Part shown: piece by piece, positions 9,095-19,056 of the stretch
How positions within the stretch are numbered: position 1 is the stretch's first letter
Layout: the number at the start of each line of letters is the position of its first letter
Assembly: GCA_947304155.1 (NCBI GenBank)
Contig: CAMZAD010000001.1
Coordinates: forward strand, 124,001 to 188,000
DNA: 64,000 bases
DNA from: an uncultured Candidatus Saccharibacteria bacterium
GTDB taxonomy: Bacteria; Patescibacteriota; Saccharimonadia; Saccharimonadales; Saccharimonadaceae
Reading direction: 5' to 3'
Notes under the pieces: model-generated
Told to the model about the DNA's origin: nothing
What the model saw: the letters and a program-made list of their open reading frames with translations, nothing else
The model's database searches: none
Made by a program: the position numbers and the translations under genes

Positions 9095-9877
9095 TTAGAT
9101 GTTAAATATTGGCTTACTAAACCATATTACGATAATAGTAATTAACGAAGCTGAAAAAATGATAGGAATTATAATTTCTTGCCAGTTTACTTTATTTTCA
9201 TTTTTGGTAATTGAGCGGTAAATGAATCCGAAAACGTAAGATAAAATTACGAGGATAATTGAGAGCTGTGGAATGACGATGCCGGTTCCGGCAAAAGAGT
9301 AAACAATTAGCCAGGCATGGCAGAGCCAGGCGACTTCAGCGGTAACAAGGCCAGCGAGTAACATGACGAGTTCGTAGTTATGGCTATTGCCTTGAACGAG
9401 AACGTGGCGGGCAGCGCCATATCCGATGATAAATGAGCCGACAAGTAGAACGGCAGAATCGAGTGTCGCAGTGAGAAGAACCAGTGCTGTGGTGCCGAAG
9501 AAGACGGCGCTAAGTGCCTGCAAATTAGTTGCAAGTTCATTTGATTTTGGCTTCAAAACTACTAGCCATAAGGTATAAAGAATCGATAAGATGACGTGCA
9601 TTGGCATAAACTTGGTGCCAGTACAATAAGCGATTAGGACAAATGATGCCCCAACAATAATATCAACGAGGTTGGATTTTAGATTTAAGAACCAATAACG
9701 TGGACGAACGGCAAACATGCGCCATTTCGAAAGAAGCACGAGGAGTAAACCTGGCAATGGATTTCCGGTAATGAAAGTAATGTAGATTGAACCGACCGCA
9801 AGAATGATGTTCAAAATGACATGAAGAAATGAGCTTAGGGTGTTGCGGCTTTTTCTAATAAATACGAAGTCTGCCAT
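9095..9877 (-). CDS. Polytopic membrane protein of unknown function
   Basis: Hydrophobic ORF; start at MADFVF overlaps lepB stop (TAATG), preferred over upstream ORF start at 9940. Confidence 0.6.
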   Translation of the reverse strand: MADFVFIRKSRNTLSSFLHVILNIILAVGSIYITFITGNPLPGLLLVLLSKWRMFAVRPRYWFLNLKSNLVDIIVGASFVLIAYCTGTKFMPMHVILSILYTLWLVVLKPKSNELATNLQALSAVFFGTTALVLLTATLDSAVLLVGSFIIGYGAARHVLVQGNSHNYELVMLLAGLVTAEVAWLCHAWLIVYSFAGTGIVIPQLSIILVILSYVFGFIYRSITKNENKVNWQEIIIPIIFSASLITIIVIWFSKPIFNI

Positions 9878-10521
9878 TAGAATGTCCTCATTTGTGAGAA
9901 TGGGAATAAGCGCAAGATGACTGGGCCGATGATGCGGCAATATGGCACAGTGCCAAGGCCATAGCGGGAGTCAAATGAGTGGGTGCCTTCGCGGTTGTCG
10001 CCAGCAACGAAAATTTCGCCTTCTGGAACAATCATGTCGACTTCACCACTAGTGTTGGCTTTCGGGCCATCAGTGTCGGATTTTCGGGTTTCATCATCAG
10101 GGTGGAATCCATCTGGATACTCGTCGTTATAAACGGTCAAGACGCCATCCTTTACAACTACGCGTTCACCTGGGAAAGCAATGACGCGTTTAATGATGTA
10201 TTGATCGGTCAAAGCAGCGTCAGCATTACAAGTCAAAGGTCCAGTAGCATCGCCGTTAACGAAGACAATAACTTGTCCGCGTTCAGGGACATATTCTTTC
10301 CCTTGAAGGTGAGCGATTGAAACTGGAATACGGTTCACGATTACGCGGTCATTGCCATGTAAAGTATTCTCCATTGAGACACCAATCACGTTATATGAGC
10401 GATAGATGAAGCTATTGATGATAATTGTGCCGAGCACAATAAAAACCACAAAAACTGCTAGGCTGCAAATATCGGCTGCAACTGGGTGGCGCTGGAAAAA
10501 AGTTAGTTTCGCGGTTTCCAT
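9877..10521 (-). CDS. lepB: Signal peptidase I (Ser-Lys type)
   Basis: GVSMENTL (catalytic Ser), YIIKRVIAFPGERV (catalytic Lys), VAGDNREGTHSFDSRYGLGTV. Confidence 0.93.
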   Translation of the reverse strand: METAKLTFFQRHPVAADICSLAVFVVFIVLGTIIINSFIYRSYNVIGVSMENTLHGNDRVIVNRIPVSIAHLQGKEYVPERGQVIVFVNGDATGPLTCNADAALTDQYIIKRVIAFPGERVVVKDGVLTVYNDEYPDGFHPDDETRKSDTDGPKANTSGEVDMIVPEGEIFVAGDNREGTHSFDSRYGLGTVPYCRIIGPVILRLFPFSQMRTF

Positions 10522-10569
10522 ATACTATATTTTAGCATAGTTTGGCCAGTTTTGGCACAGAACTAATGC

Positions 10570-11829
10570 TTATTTATGATAGTATCTCTTTAGAAACTCG
10601 TTTTTGTATTCTTCAAATTTACCATTCAAAATTGCTTCACGAATTTCTTCGGTCAGGCGGATAATAAAGCGGACGTTGTGAAGGCTAGCGAGGTTGTAAT
10701 ATAGTTCCTTGTCCTCGAGACTGGTTGATTTCCAGAGTTCGCGCAATCTTCCGCAGGTGATTTTTTGTTTACAAGTTGGGCAGTCGCAGTGTTTGTCGAT
10801 TAATTCTTCGGAATCAGCGAATTTGCGGAGATTAATATCGCCATCCCTTGTATAGAGTTTGCCGTGGCGTGCTTCCCTGGTTGGCGCAACACAGTCAAAA
10901 GTATCTGCACCCATTTCGGCGCCAATTAAAATGTCATCTGGGCGAGAAAGCCCGAGCAAGTGACGAGGTTTGTTCTCTGGCAATTCTTCATTACACCAGC
11001 GCAAAATGTCGCCGAGGTCTTCTTTTAAGAATGCGCCACCAAGTCCATAACCATCAAAATCCATGGCACCAAGTTTTTTAGCGGTTTTTCTGCGCAAATC
11101 TTCCCAACGTCCACCTTGCAAGACGCCATAAAGTGATTGACGATAGCCTAAGTCGTCGCGATGCTTTAGGTGCTCTTTGAGGCTACGTTTTGCCCAGCGT
11201 TCGGTGCGGCGCAATGATTTTTTGTTGTATTCGTAACTGTCAGCAAGTGAAGTTAATTCATCAAAAGCCATGTGAATATCGGCACCAATGCGGCATTGGA
11301 TGCGCATTGATTGTTCTGGTCCGATGAAGTCGATTTTTTTGACTTTTTGATTTTCTGCAACTGGAAGATGTGACGTGCCGGATTTAATAATGTCTTCTCC
11401 ACCGAATGGATCCTTGAAAATGACGCCAAGTTCAGTGACACGAGCGAGACGCTCTTTGTGTGGAGTGTTAGTAACGCCTTTTTCGCGCTCCATACTAACA
11501 ACTTTGCCAAGTCCAGAGCCAAGCGACATAACTTGAAAACCGCCAGAATCGGTTAAAGTTGGGCCATCCCAACCAGACCATTTGGCGAGTCCGCCGTCTT
11601 TTGCGATGGATTTTGACTTGTTACGAAGATGATAACCGTTTGAAAGCATGGCTTGAGCGCCAATTTCGCGTAAATCGCCAGGTGTTAAATAACGCACGGC
11701 GCCGGTTGTACCAACTACCATGAAAGCAGGCGTTTTAATCTCGCCATGAGGCGTTTTAATTACGCCAGCGCGACCAAGTGTGCCTGGAATGCGTTTTTCA
11801 ATTTTAAAACCGAAACTATTTTTTGACAT
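10570..11829 (-). CDS. tgt: Queuine/preQ1 tRNA-ribosyltransferase, divergent
   Basis: LTDSGGFQVMSL, MAFDELT, ADTFDCVAPTREARHGK, zinc site CDCPTC...LHN. Confidence 0.9.
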   Translation of the reverse strand: MSKNSFGFKIEKRIPGTLGRAGVIKTPHGEIKTPAFMVVGTTGAVRYLTPGDLREIGAQAMLSNGYHLRNKSKSIAKDGGLAKWSGWDGPTLTDSGGFQVMSLGSGLGKVVSMEREKGVTNTPHKERLARVTELGVIFKDPFGGEDIIKSGTSHLPVAENQKVKKIDFIGPEQSMRIQCRIGADIHMAFDELTSLADSYEYNKKSLRRTERWAKRSLKEHLKHRDDLGYRQSLYGVLQGGRWEDLRRKTAKKLGAMDFDGYGLGGAFLKEDLGDILRWCNEELPENKPRHLLGLSRPDDILIGAEMGADTFDCVAPTREARHGKLYTRDGDINLRKFADSEELIDKHCDCPTCKQKITCGRLRELWKSTSLEDKELYYNLASLHNVRFIIRLTEEIREAILNGKFEEYKNEFLKRYYHK

Positions 11830-11830
11830 G

Positions 11831-12475
11831 TTAGTCTTTGACGAATTTCTTGATTTTATTTACAATGACCATTTCAAGTGGCGACAAGATTGTTTCAAAA
11901 GCGAAGCCGAGAATGTAAGCGAAAATAGCTTGTTTGATAAAATCTTCAAATGGAAGCACGCCAAGGAAGGCAATTAATTCAAAGATGACGATATCGAAGA
12001 TTCTTGCAACGGCAGATGAACCAAGTGCACGAAGAAGGTATTTTTTCTCGCCAGTTTTGGCTTTGATTCTTTCGAAAACTTTGACGTTTAGAATTGATGA
12101 AACGACGTAAGCAATCAAGCTACCGAAGATGATGCGTGGTGCAAATCCGAGGACGCTAGCAAATTGGTCTTGCATTTCCCAACCTGGAAATGGCGGCAAT
12201 GCAATTACAATCCAGAATACGATTGCGGCAATTATATTTAAAATGAATGACGTGATAATGGTGGTTTTTGAAATTTTTCCACCATAAAGTTCGACAATTA
12301 AGTCGCCGAGAATGTATGAAAGTGGGAAGATGACAAGGCCACCATCAGCAGCGATACCAAATAAGTCCCAAAGTTTAACAGCAGCAAGATTTGAAATTAA
12401 AATAACGCCAGCGCTAAGTGCAGCAAGCAAGATTAATAGTTTAATTTTCCTCTCCGAGAAGTGCAGATTTTTCAT
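11831..12475 (-). CDS. yhhQ: Queuosine precursor transporter (YhhQ/VUT family)
   Basis: LGDLIVELYGGK and six-TM pattern; next to tgt. Confidence 0.85.
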   Translation of the reverse strand: MKNLHFSERKIKLLILLAALSAGVILISNLAAVKLWDLFGIAADGGLVIFPLSYILGDLIVELYGGKISKTTIITSFILNIIAAIVFWIVIALPPFPGWEMQDQFASVLGFAPRIIFGSLIAYVVSSILNVKVFERIKAKTGEKKYLLRALGSSAVARIFDIVIFELIAFLGVLPFEDFIKQAIFAYILGFAFETILSPLEMVIVNKIKKFVKD

Positions 12476-12842
12476 GATTATATTTAAAGTTAGATTTTTC
12501 TCCTAGTTTGTTAGTATAGGTTCCGGTGATTTTTACTAGGTTCAAAGCCACGGAAGTTTCAGTATAGTTTTTATCCAGCAAATCAAAGATTTCTTTATTC
12601 ATTTCATTATCTTTTACTGGATAGGCTTCGGCGGTAAAACGTACGGTGCCATTTTCCATTGAAAAGATTTCGATTTTTGGATTCTTTAGAATTTGCTGGT
12701 AGACAGCTTTGTCGTTATTGGTACCAATAAAGAGTTGGCCGGCATTAAATACCGCCCCATCGAATGGCCGCACATGCGGCTGATCTCCTTCCGTTGTTGC
12801 AATATAAAATACTCCGCCAAGTGCGTCAGCTAATTCTTCCAT
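12441..12842 (-). CDS. Pyridoxamine 5'-phosphate oxidase-family (split-barrel) protein
   Basis: FYIATTEGDQPHVRPFDGAVFNAGQLFIGTNNDKAVYQQILKNPKIEI. Confidence 0.8.
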   Translation of the reverse strand: MEELADALGGVFYIATTEGDQPHVRPFDGAVFNAGQLFIGTNNDKAVYQQILKNPKIEIFSMENGTVRFTAEAYPVKDNEMNKEIFDLLDKNYTETSVALNLVKITGTYTNKLGEKSNFKYNHEKSALLGEEN

Positions 12843-13931
12843 TTAATTTTCCTCTACGACTTTCTTGATATTTGGATATTCTTCAACTAAGACTTTGATA
12901 CAGCCGGCAATTGGAATTGCGACGACACAGCCGATAAGGCCAAGTGTGTAGATGCCGATTGTGACAGAAATAAGAATTACAAGTGGAGGAAGTGCCATAC
13001 CTTTGCCTTGAATCTTTGGTGAGATAACGTTGTTTTCAATTTGGGCATAGATGACATAGAAAACCAGGAATGTGATAGCTGCCCAAAGTGAGCTTGGAAG
13101 GAGGAGAAGTGTAACGAGGACAGAAGTGATGATTGGGCCAAACATTGGGATTAAGTAGAAGAAGGCTGCGATGAGGCCAAGTGGAATGGCGAGGCTTGTG
13201 GAGAAGCCGAAGCAGAGTGAGAAAATGAGGATGCTAAAGCCGACAACTACACCGTCTAGGATTGCGACGAGAAGTTGACCAGAAGCGTATTTAGCAATAA
13301 CTGAAGCCATGCGATCAATTACACGGCGCCAAACCTTGCTTGCTTCTTTGTCTTTCCCTTCTGTGATAGACCAAAGTTTATTCATTAAATCTGGGCCTTG
13401 GAGCATGAAGAGGATAGTTAGGACGATGACGAGGATGATGCCAGTAAGGGTGCTACCGATAGTGCCGATGCTGTTAATTGTGAGATTTGAAAGGTCTTTT
13501 ACGAAGGCTTGTGAAGATTCCTTAACGCCAGAAATGATTTGTTCACGCAAATTTGGAACGCCAAATTGGTTGCCGAATTTATTAATAGAATCATTATTTA
13601 AGATGCCATTAATCTGTTCTGGAACGTTGCTAATGAATTTTGAGGTTTCATTAAAAATCACTGGGCCAACAAAACCAATCACGGCGGCAAGTGCCAAAAC
13701 TACAATTACAACTGCACCGACTGATGAAAGTGAACGACGCTCCTTCGATTTGTCGATACGGTCAAGCTGTCTTGCGAGCGGACGAAGGGCGACCGCGAAA
13801 AAGACCGCAATTAAAACGATGATAATGCCAGTCATAGCTTTGAAGATAAAAAATCCGGCAGCTACGAAGGCTAAAATGACGAGCCAAAAACGCACAAACG
13901 TTTTGGTCTCAACCTCGATTGATTTACTCAC
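12843..13931 (-). CDS. AI-2E family transporter (UPF0118 / TqsA-PerM-like)
   Basis: Polytopic; YLIPMFGPIITSVL and ENNVISPKIQGKGMALPPLVILISV. Confidence 0.9.
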   Translation of the reverse strand: MSKSIEVETKTFVRFWLVILAFVAAGFFIFKAMTGIIIVLIAVFFAVALRPLARQLDRIDKSKERRSLSSVGAVVIVVLALAAVIGFVGPVIFNETSKFISNVPEQINGILNNDSINKFGNQFGVPNLREQIISGVKESSQAFVKDLSNLTINSIGTIGSTLTGIILVIVLTILFMLQGPDLMNKLWSITEGKDKEASKVWRRVIDRMASVIAKYASGQLLVAILDGVVVGFSILIFSLCFGFSTSLAIPLGLIAAFFYLIPMFGPIITSVLVTLLLLPSSLWAAITFLVFYVIYAQIENNVISPKIQGKGMALPPLVILISVTIGIYTLGLIGCVVAIPIAGCIKVLVEEYPNIKKVVEEN

Positions 13932-13958
13932 ATTCCTCCTTTTTTATTTAGTATAACA

Positions 13959-15308
13959 CTACTTTAAGTATTCCCAAATTGGGCCATTTTCGGTGTCTTT
14001 CACCGAGATATTTTGTTTTGCGAGTTCGTCGCGAATTTGGTCGGCGAGCTCATAATTTTTTTCTGCGCGCGCAGCAGTGCGGTCATTGATAAGTTTTTTG
14101 GTTTCTTCTGATAATTCTTTAATATCGTCTGTGATTTTTAATCCAAATAATTCGTCAATAAATTGCCAGTCTTTGAAACTCAAATTATTGTTGTCGATGA
14201 TACTAAATGCTTCAGCAGAATTTAGGTTATTTGAAACAGCGTCGAGCACTAATTTTTGGACGTCAGATTCTGGGTCAATTTTTCCAAGTTGGAAGGCCTC
14301 AGCAGCGCGATTAATCCACTTAAGTCTACGAGTTTTGGCAGCTTTTAAGTCGTCAAAACTGAAGTTACGATCACCTTGGTAATGGCCTTGGTAAACCCAC
14401 ATTTTATAATCGAGTGGTGAGAAATCTTTTTCAATTAATTGATAAATTGTGTAGGTATTACCGAGTGATTTACTAATTTTTTGATTGTCGATTGTGATGA
14501 AATCACAGTGCATCCAAATGTTGCTCAAAGTCTTTTCAAAAGCAGCTTCGGATTGAGCGATTTCGTTGGTGTGATGAACTGGAATATGGTCAATGCCACC
14601 GGTATGGATGTCGATAGTTTCACCAAGTTCTTCGTGAATAATGGTTGAACATTCAATGTGCCAGCCTGGATAACCTGGGCGACCTAAATAATCCCAGCGC
14701 ATAGCGTGGTCTTCGCCTGGTTTAATGAATTTCCAAACTGCGAAGTCGGCAACGTTGCGTTTTTCGTCGCTAAATTCAACGCGTGCACCGGCTTTTAGCT
14801 GGTCAAGATTTAATCTTGCAAAGTCGGCATAATTTTTGAATTTTGAAGTGTCAAAGTAGATGCCGTCAGCGGTTTCGTAGGTGTAGCCTTTTTTGGTTAA
14901 TTCGTCGATGATAGCAATATCTTGTTTGATGTAGTCGGTTGCGCGGCAGATTTTTGCAGGCTCAAGTAAATTTAGCTTATGAAAACCATCAAGGAAAATA
15001 TTTGAATAAAATTCAGCGATTTCCCAAACGGTTTTATGCTCACGTTTTGCACCTTTTTCGAGTTTGTCATCACCTTCGTCGGCATCAGAAGTTAAATGAC
15101 CAACGTCGGTGAGATTCAAAATACGTTTTGGAGTGTAGCCATTTTTAATGAGAGTGCGAATAAGTAAGTCCCAATAAATATAACTTGCATAGTTGCCAAT
15201 ATGTGGGTAGTCGTAGACGGTTGGGCCACAGGTATAGATTTTGACTTCGTCAGGATTAATTGGTTTAAATTCTTCAATACTTTTTGATTTAGTGTTAAAT
15301 AGTTTCAT
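13959..15308 (-). CDS. cysS: Cysteinyl-tRNA synthetase
   Basis: IYTCGPTVYDYPHIGNY, WHIECS, HHTNEIAQSEA and KISKSLGN motifs. Confidence 0.95.
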   Translation of the reverse strand: MKLFNTKSKSIEEFKPINPDEVKIYTCGPTVYDYPHIGNYASYIYWDLLIRTLIKNGYTPKRILNLTDVGHLTSDADEGDDKLEKGAKREHKTVWEIAEFYSNIFLDGFHKLNLLEPAKICRATDYIKQDIAIIDELTKKGYTYETADGIYFDTSKFKNYADFARLNLDQLKAGARVEFSDEKRNVADFAVWKFIKPGEDHAMRWDYLGRPGYPGWHIECSTIIHEELGETIDIHTGGIDHIPVHHTNEIAQSEAAFEKTLSNIWMHCDFITIDNQKISKSLGNTYTIYQLIEKDFSPLDYKMWVYQGHYQGDRNFSFDDLKAAKTRRLKWINRAAEAFQLGKIDPESDVQKLVLDAVSNNLNSAEAFSIIDNNNLSFKDWQFIDELFGLKITDDIKELSEETKKLINDRTAARAEKNYELADQIRDELAKQNISVKDTENGPIWEYLK

Positions 15309-15309
15309 A

Positions 15310-16326
15310 TTAAAAACTTCCAAATGATGTTGTTTCGTTAGTATTGTCTGATTGATAATCTTTCAAAAGGTCGTTACAACAACGGACCAAATCTTTAATA
15401 CAGTCATCATAGGATAAATCGTAAGTTCTAAATCCAGCGGCATATTGATGTCCGCCGCCACCAAAGAATCCAGCAACTTTGTCTGCGATTGGCTCGGAAG
15501 TGCGGATTTTGCCAGTGATTTTGCCGTCAGGATAAGTTTTAATTGCCACAGCAACTTTGACGCCTTCAACCATGCGCATTTCTTCCAAAATTAAGACGTT
15601 TGGATTATATTCGTCAGAATATTCTTGGATGTCGTCCCATGGAATATGAACAGTTGCGAGTTCGCCGTCGAGCGAGTAGTCGATGCGCTTAATTAAGTCA
15701 GCTTTGTAATCGAGAATTCTTTGAGACTTCTTCATGAATTCTTTGCGATGTTCTTCAAGGTCGCTAACGTTAGCGCCGAGTTCAGTGAGTTCAGCGGCGA
15801 TTCTAAAATCTTCAGCAGTGACGCTAGCCGTAGTGAGGCCTAAGGTATCAGAAAGGATGCCGTTGAAAATGTTTTCGGCAGCGTCTTTTGAAATTTCAAT
15901 TCCCTGGTCTTTAGCGATTTTGTAAATCAAGGTGCAGCAAGCTGGCAAAACTTCAATGATTGATTCGTGTGGGAATTCTAAGTCATCTTCGGTTTCGTGG
16001 TGATCAAGCACAAAAACTGGTTTAGTATAAAGAATGTTTTTAACTACTTGGTCGTCTAATAGTTTTGAAAGCAAAACGGTTGCGGCGGTATCTACGATAA
16101 TGTAGCCGTCGGCATTAAACGTGAAGTCTTTCGAAACGCGAGACCAGCCTTCAAAATAGTGTAAATATTTTGGAATGTCAACCGGGCAATAAAGTGAAAC
16201 TTCTTTGTCTTTTAATAAATATTCAAGTGCGATTGCGGAACCCAAAGAATCGCCGTCCGGGTTTTCGGCCTGGATGACGCAGATTTTGTTTTTATCTTTT
16301 AGAAATTCTGAAAAATTATTATACAT
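15310..16326 (-). CDS. DHH/DHHA1 phosphoesterase (NrnA-like nanoRNase/pAp phosphatase)
   Basis: NPDGDSLGSAIAL, VDTAAT, LDHHETED, GGGGHQYAAGFR. Confidence 0.9.
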   Translation of the reverse strand: MYNNFSEFLKDKNKICVIQAENPDGDSLGSAIALEYLLKDKEVSLYCPVDIPKYLHYFEGWSRVSKDFTFNADGYIIVDTAATVLLSKLLDDQVVKNILYTKPVFVLDHHETEDDLEFPHESIIEVLPACCTLIYKIAKDQGIEISKDAAENIFNGILSDTLGLTTASVTAEDFRIAAELTELGANVSDLEEHRKEFMKKSQRILDYKADLIKRIDYSLDGELATVHIPWDDIQEYSDEYNPNVLILEEMRMVEGVKVAVAIKTYPDGKITGKIRTSEPIADKVAGFFGGGGHQYAAGFRTYDLSYDDCIKDLVRCCNDLLKDYQSDNTNETTSFGSF

Positions 16327-16354
16327 CTCTTATATTATAGCATAAAAGAGTGTT

Positions 16355-16576
16355 TTATTTCTTGGAGTTTTTTATGTTATCCAAGGTCTTTAGTTTACGT
16401 TTGGTTTTGATGATTTCAATTAATAAAATGATTAAGAAAATTAGAAGTCCGACAATGCAAGTGATGTTAAAAACAATTACGCCAGTCCAGCCAAAAATTA
16501 GAGCGATTAAAACAAAAAGCAGTAAATAATCGCCAAGGATTTTTAGGATGGATTTTTTGTCGAGTTTATGTGGCAT
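16355..16576 (-). CDS. Small two-TM membrane protein
   Basis: 73-aa hydrophobic ORF abutting recR in an operon-like arrangement. Confidence 0.5.
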   Translation of the reverse strand: MPHKLDKKSILKILGDYLLLFVLIALIFGWTGVIVFNITCIVGLLIFLIILLIEIIKTKRKLKTLDNIKNSKK

Positions 16577-17181
16577 TACAAGTTTGTCCTATTATTTAGG
16601 GCAGCAGAAAGAGTTATTTGATCGGCATATGAAAGATCGACGCCGAGTGGTAAGCCGCGAGCAAGACGGGTGATTTTTAGTTCTGGAAAGTTTTCGGATA
16701 ACATTTTTTGAAGAAGTAACGCTGTGCTTTCGCCTTCAACTGAAGGGTTAGTCGCGATGATAACTTCGGTTGCTTCGTCGTCTTTAACACGCGTAATTAG
16801 TTCTTTAATATGGAGCCGTTCCGGCGTGATACCGTCGATTGGAGAAATTGCGCCGCCAAGCACGTGATAAGTGCCAGAAAAGGCTTTAGTTTGTTCAATG
16901 GCATAAATATCAAGCGGCTCTTCAACAACAAGAATAGTTTTCTTGTCGCGTTTTTCGTCAGAATAAAGTGGCGAAACTTCTTCGTTGCTATCAATCAAGG
17001 CGAAAGTCTTTGGGCAGCTTTTGACGCCAGAATGCAAGGAGTCTAAAGTACTTGAAATGTTTTTGCTGATATTTTCATCGGCGCGAAAAAGGTAGTAGGC
17101 ATAGCGTTCAGCTGTGCGTGGACCAACTCCTGGCAAGTGACCAAGAGCTTCTATGACATTTTCTAATGCCTGAGGGAGCAT
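16576..17181 (-). CDS. recR: Recombination protein RecR, lacking the C4 zinc finger
   Basis: LPGVGPRTAERYAYYL, VVEEPLDIYAIEQT, IIATNPSVEGESTALLL, LARGLPLGVDLSYADQITLSAAL. Confidence 0.93.
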   Translation of the reverse strand: MLPQALENVIEALGHLPGVGPRTAERYAYYLFRADENISKNISSTLDSLHSGVKSCPKTFALIDSNEEVSPLYSDEKRDKKTILVVEEPLDIYAIEQTKAFSGTYHVLGGAISPIDGITPERLHIKELITRVKDDEATEVIIATNPSVEGESTALLLQKMLSENFPELKITRLARGLPLGVDLSYADQITLSAALNNRTNL

Positions 17182-17184
17182 TAA

Positions 17185-17493
17185 TTACATTCCCATGTTG
17201 CCAAGAGCACCGCCAAGTCCAGCCATGAGTGGTTTCATCTTGTCGGTTGCAATTTCTTGTGCTTTGGCATAGCCATCGCGGAAACAGTTTTCAATCCAGC
17301 GCTCGAGTTCTGAAATATCTTCAAAATCAATTTTTTCTGGATCAAGTGTAACTTTTTTGACTTTAAGTTCGCCAGTGATTTGGACTACGACTGCGCCGTC
17401 GCCAGCTTCAACTTCAACAATTTCATTTTTCAATTCTTTTTGTGCTTTGCGAAGAGCATTAAGCATCTTCATTTGGTCCATAGTCTGTCCCAT
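17185..17493 (-). CDS. YbaB/EbfC nucleoid-associated protein
   Basis: ~100 aa, VEVEAGDGAVVVQITGELKVKKVTLDPE, upstream of recR. Confidence 0.9.
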   Translation of the reverse strand: MGQTMDQMKMLNALRKAQKELKNEIVEVEAGDGAVVVQITGELKVKKVTLDPEKIDFEDISELERWIENCFRDGYAKAQEIATDKMKPLMAGLGGALGNMGM

Positions 17494-17538
17494 AAAAATA
17501 ACTCCTTATATCTGTATTAATAGTTATTATATCATAGA

Positions 17539-19032
17539 TTATTCAATTGGAGGCTCTTCGCTTACGAAAGTGTAAACGTAGAGACGATCGGAGTTCTGTG
17601 ACTTTGAGTTGGTGATAATTCTATCAAGTTTATAATTCTTTAATACGCCATTCTCATCGTTTGCGAGGCCAAGAGTGGTGACTTTTGGAGTGCTGGTCGG
17701 GATAGTTCTTGAAACGCGGAAGTTTCGGGATTTAAAAATGGATTTTTTCTCAATGATTTTATAGAAGTTGTATTCAGTTTCATCTTCAACAACTAAAGTA
17801 GTGCTGTCTTCAACGTTGGCATAAATAAGGCTTAGGTCGTTACTGAAGTTGTTGGCGACGGCTGGGTTGTAGCGGTAGCCAAAGATGAAGTGTGAGATAT
17901 CAGAAATGATAATAATTGAAAGGAAGATGGCGATTGGGAGGATACCAAAAACGCGAGCGTATGGGTTTTCTGGAAAGAGGCCATACCACTTATTAAGAAT
18001 GTAGCGGAAGCCGTGAGCGATTAAAATTGCGAGTGGAAGGATTAAGAGGATGGCATGGTTTTGATTGAAACCAGAAATAATAACTGTGAAGGCGATTAAG
18101 TAAGTCGCGAGAGAGTTTCTTGAAGCGAAGAAACCGTGGTAAGTAGAGATAAGACCAGTAATAGCGAGAGCCAAGGTGGCAAGGCCAACGAGCGGTGAAA
18201 GGAAGGTGCTTTCAATCATGCCATTCCATTGGAAGAATGGAATGAAGGCGTGCCTAATATTTGAGAGATAAGCGTGAAGCGAGAATGATTCCATGAATAG
18301 AAGGCGCGGCATAGTCGAAGGATTCTTTACGGCATTCATGATAACGAGTGTGACAAATCCAATTACAACCGCAGACATAATGCAGAATGGGATTTTTGGC
18401 AAATGTTTAATTGTAAAGCGAAGATGTGGGTGAATCAAAACGTAGAAAACGATGAAAATTGCAAGATAAATCATGTATGGCGTAAAGATGGAAAGAAGCA
18501 GGAAGATTGCAAAGATAAAACTATAAAATGGTTTTGGACGGTTGACGCCTTGGATTTTTGAACCGAGCCAGAGCAAAAGTGTTGGCCAGAAAACAATCAT
18601 AATGAGTGGTGTGCCGGAGCCGGAAATATAAAGGAAACTTGAAGAAAGCACAGCAAGAACGCTCGCCATGATTGCAACGTTATTTTTAAACCAGCGGTTT
18701 AAAAGAAGGATGAAGAGTAGGCCGAGGACGCCGCCAATTAAGATACTCGGGAGTTTAATGCCGAAGCCGTTGAGACCGAAAATCGCAATCGAGTATTTTT
18801 GTAAGATGTGATACGGAAGATCAATGATGTTGCCAGAAAGAATCGTATCGTGGTTTAAGTTGAAAGAAGTTGTGACGGATTCCATTTCATCTTTTGAAAG
18901 ACCGTTTGGCGTAATAGTTGGCAAGAAAAATAGCATTGCTAGAAAAAGCAAACCAAGAATCGTATAGCCAATTACGAAACGATGTTTATATAAAAATAGT
19001 TTTGAAATGGTGTGTTTTTTCACTAGAACCAT
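17539..19032 (-). CDS. Polytopic GT39/ArnT-like membrane glycosyltransferase candidate
   Basis: Large multi-TM protein with a PMT-like N-terminus (NGLSKDEMESVTTSFNL...). Confidence 0.55.
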   Translation of the reverse strand: MVLVKKHTISKLFLYKHRFVIGYTILGLLFLAMLFFLPTITPNGLSKDEMESVTTSFNLNHDTILSGNIIDLPYHILQKYSIAIFGLNGFGIKLPSILIGGVLGLLFILLLNRWFKNNVAIMASVLAVLSSSFLYISGSGTPLIMIVFWPTLLLWLGSKIQGVNRPKPFYSFIFAIFLLLSIFTPYMIYLAIFIVFYVLIHPHLRFTIKHLPKIPFCIMSAVVIGFVTLVIMNAVKNPSTMPRLLFMESFSLHAYLSNIRHAFIPFFQWNGMIESTFLSPLVGLATLALAITGLISTYHGFFASRNSLATYLIAFTVIISGFNQNHAILLILPLAILIAHGFRYILNKWYGLFPENPYARVFGILPIAIFLSIIIISDISHFIFGYRYNPAVANNFSNDLSLIYANVEDSTTLVVEDETEYNFYKIIEKKSIFKSRNFRVSRTIPTSTPKVTTLGLANDENGVLKNYKLDRIITNSKSQNSDRLYVYTFVSEEPPIE

Positions 19033-19056
19033 TATAACATATGCGCAATCAAAAGA

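Noticed and set aside
9878-9940. N-terminal extension of the 9095 membrane protein (MPHHRPSHLALIPIL...)
   Set aside because: Lies inside lepB; the TAATG overlap at 9877 gives a more plausible start.
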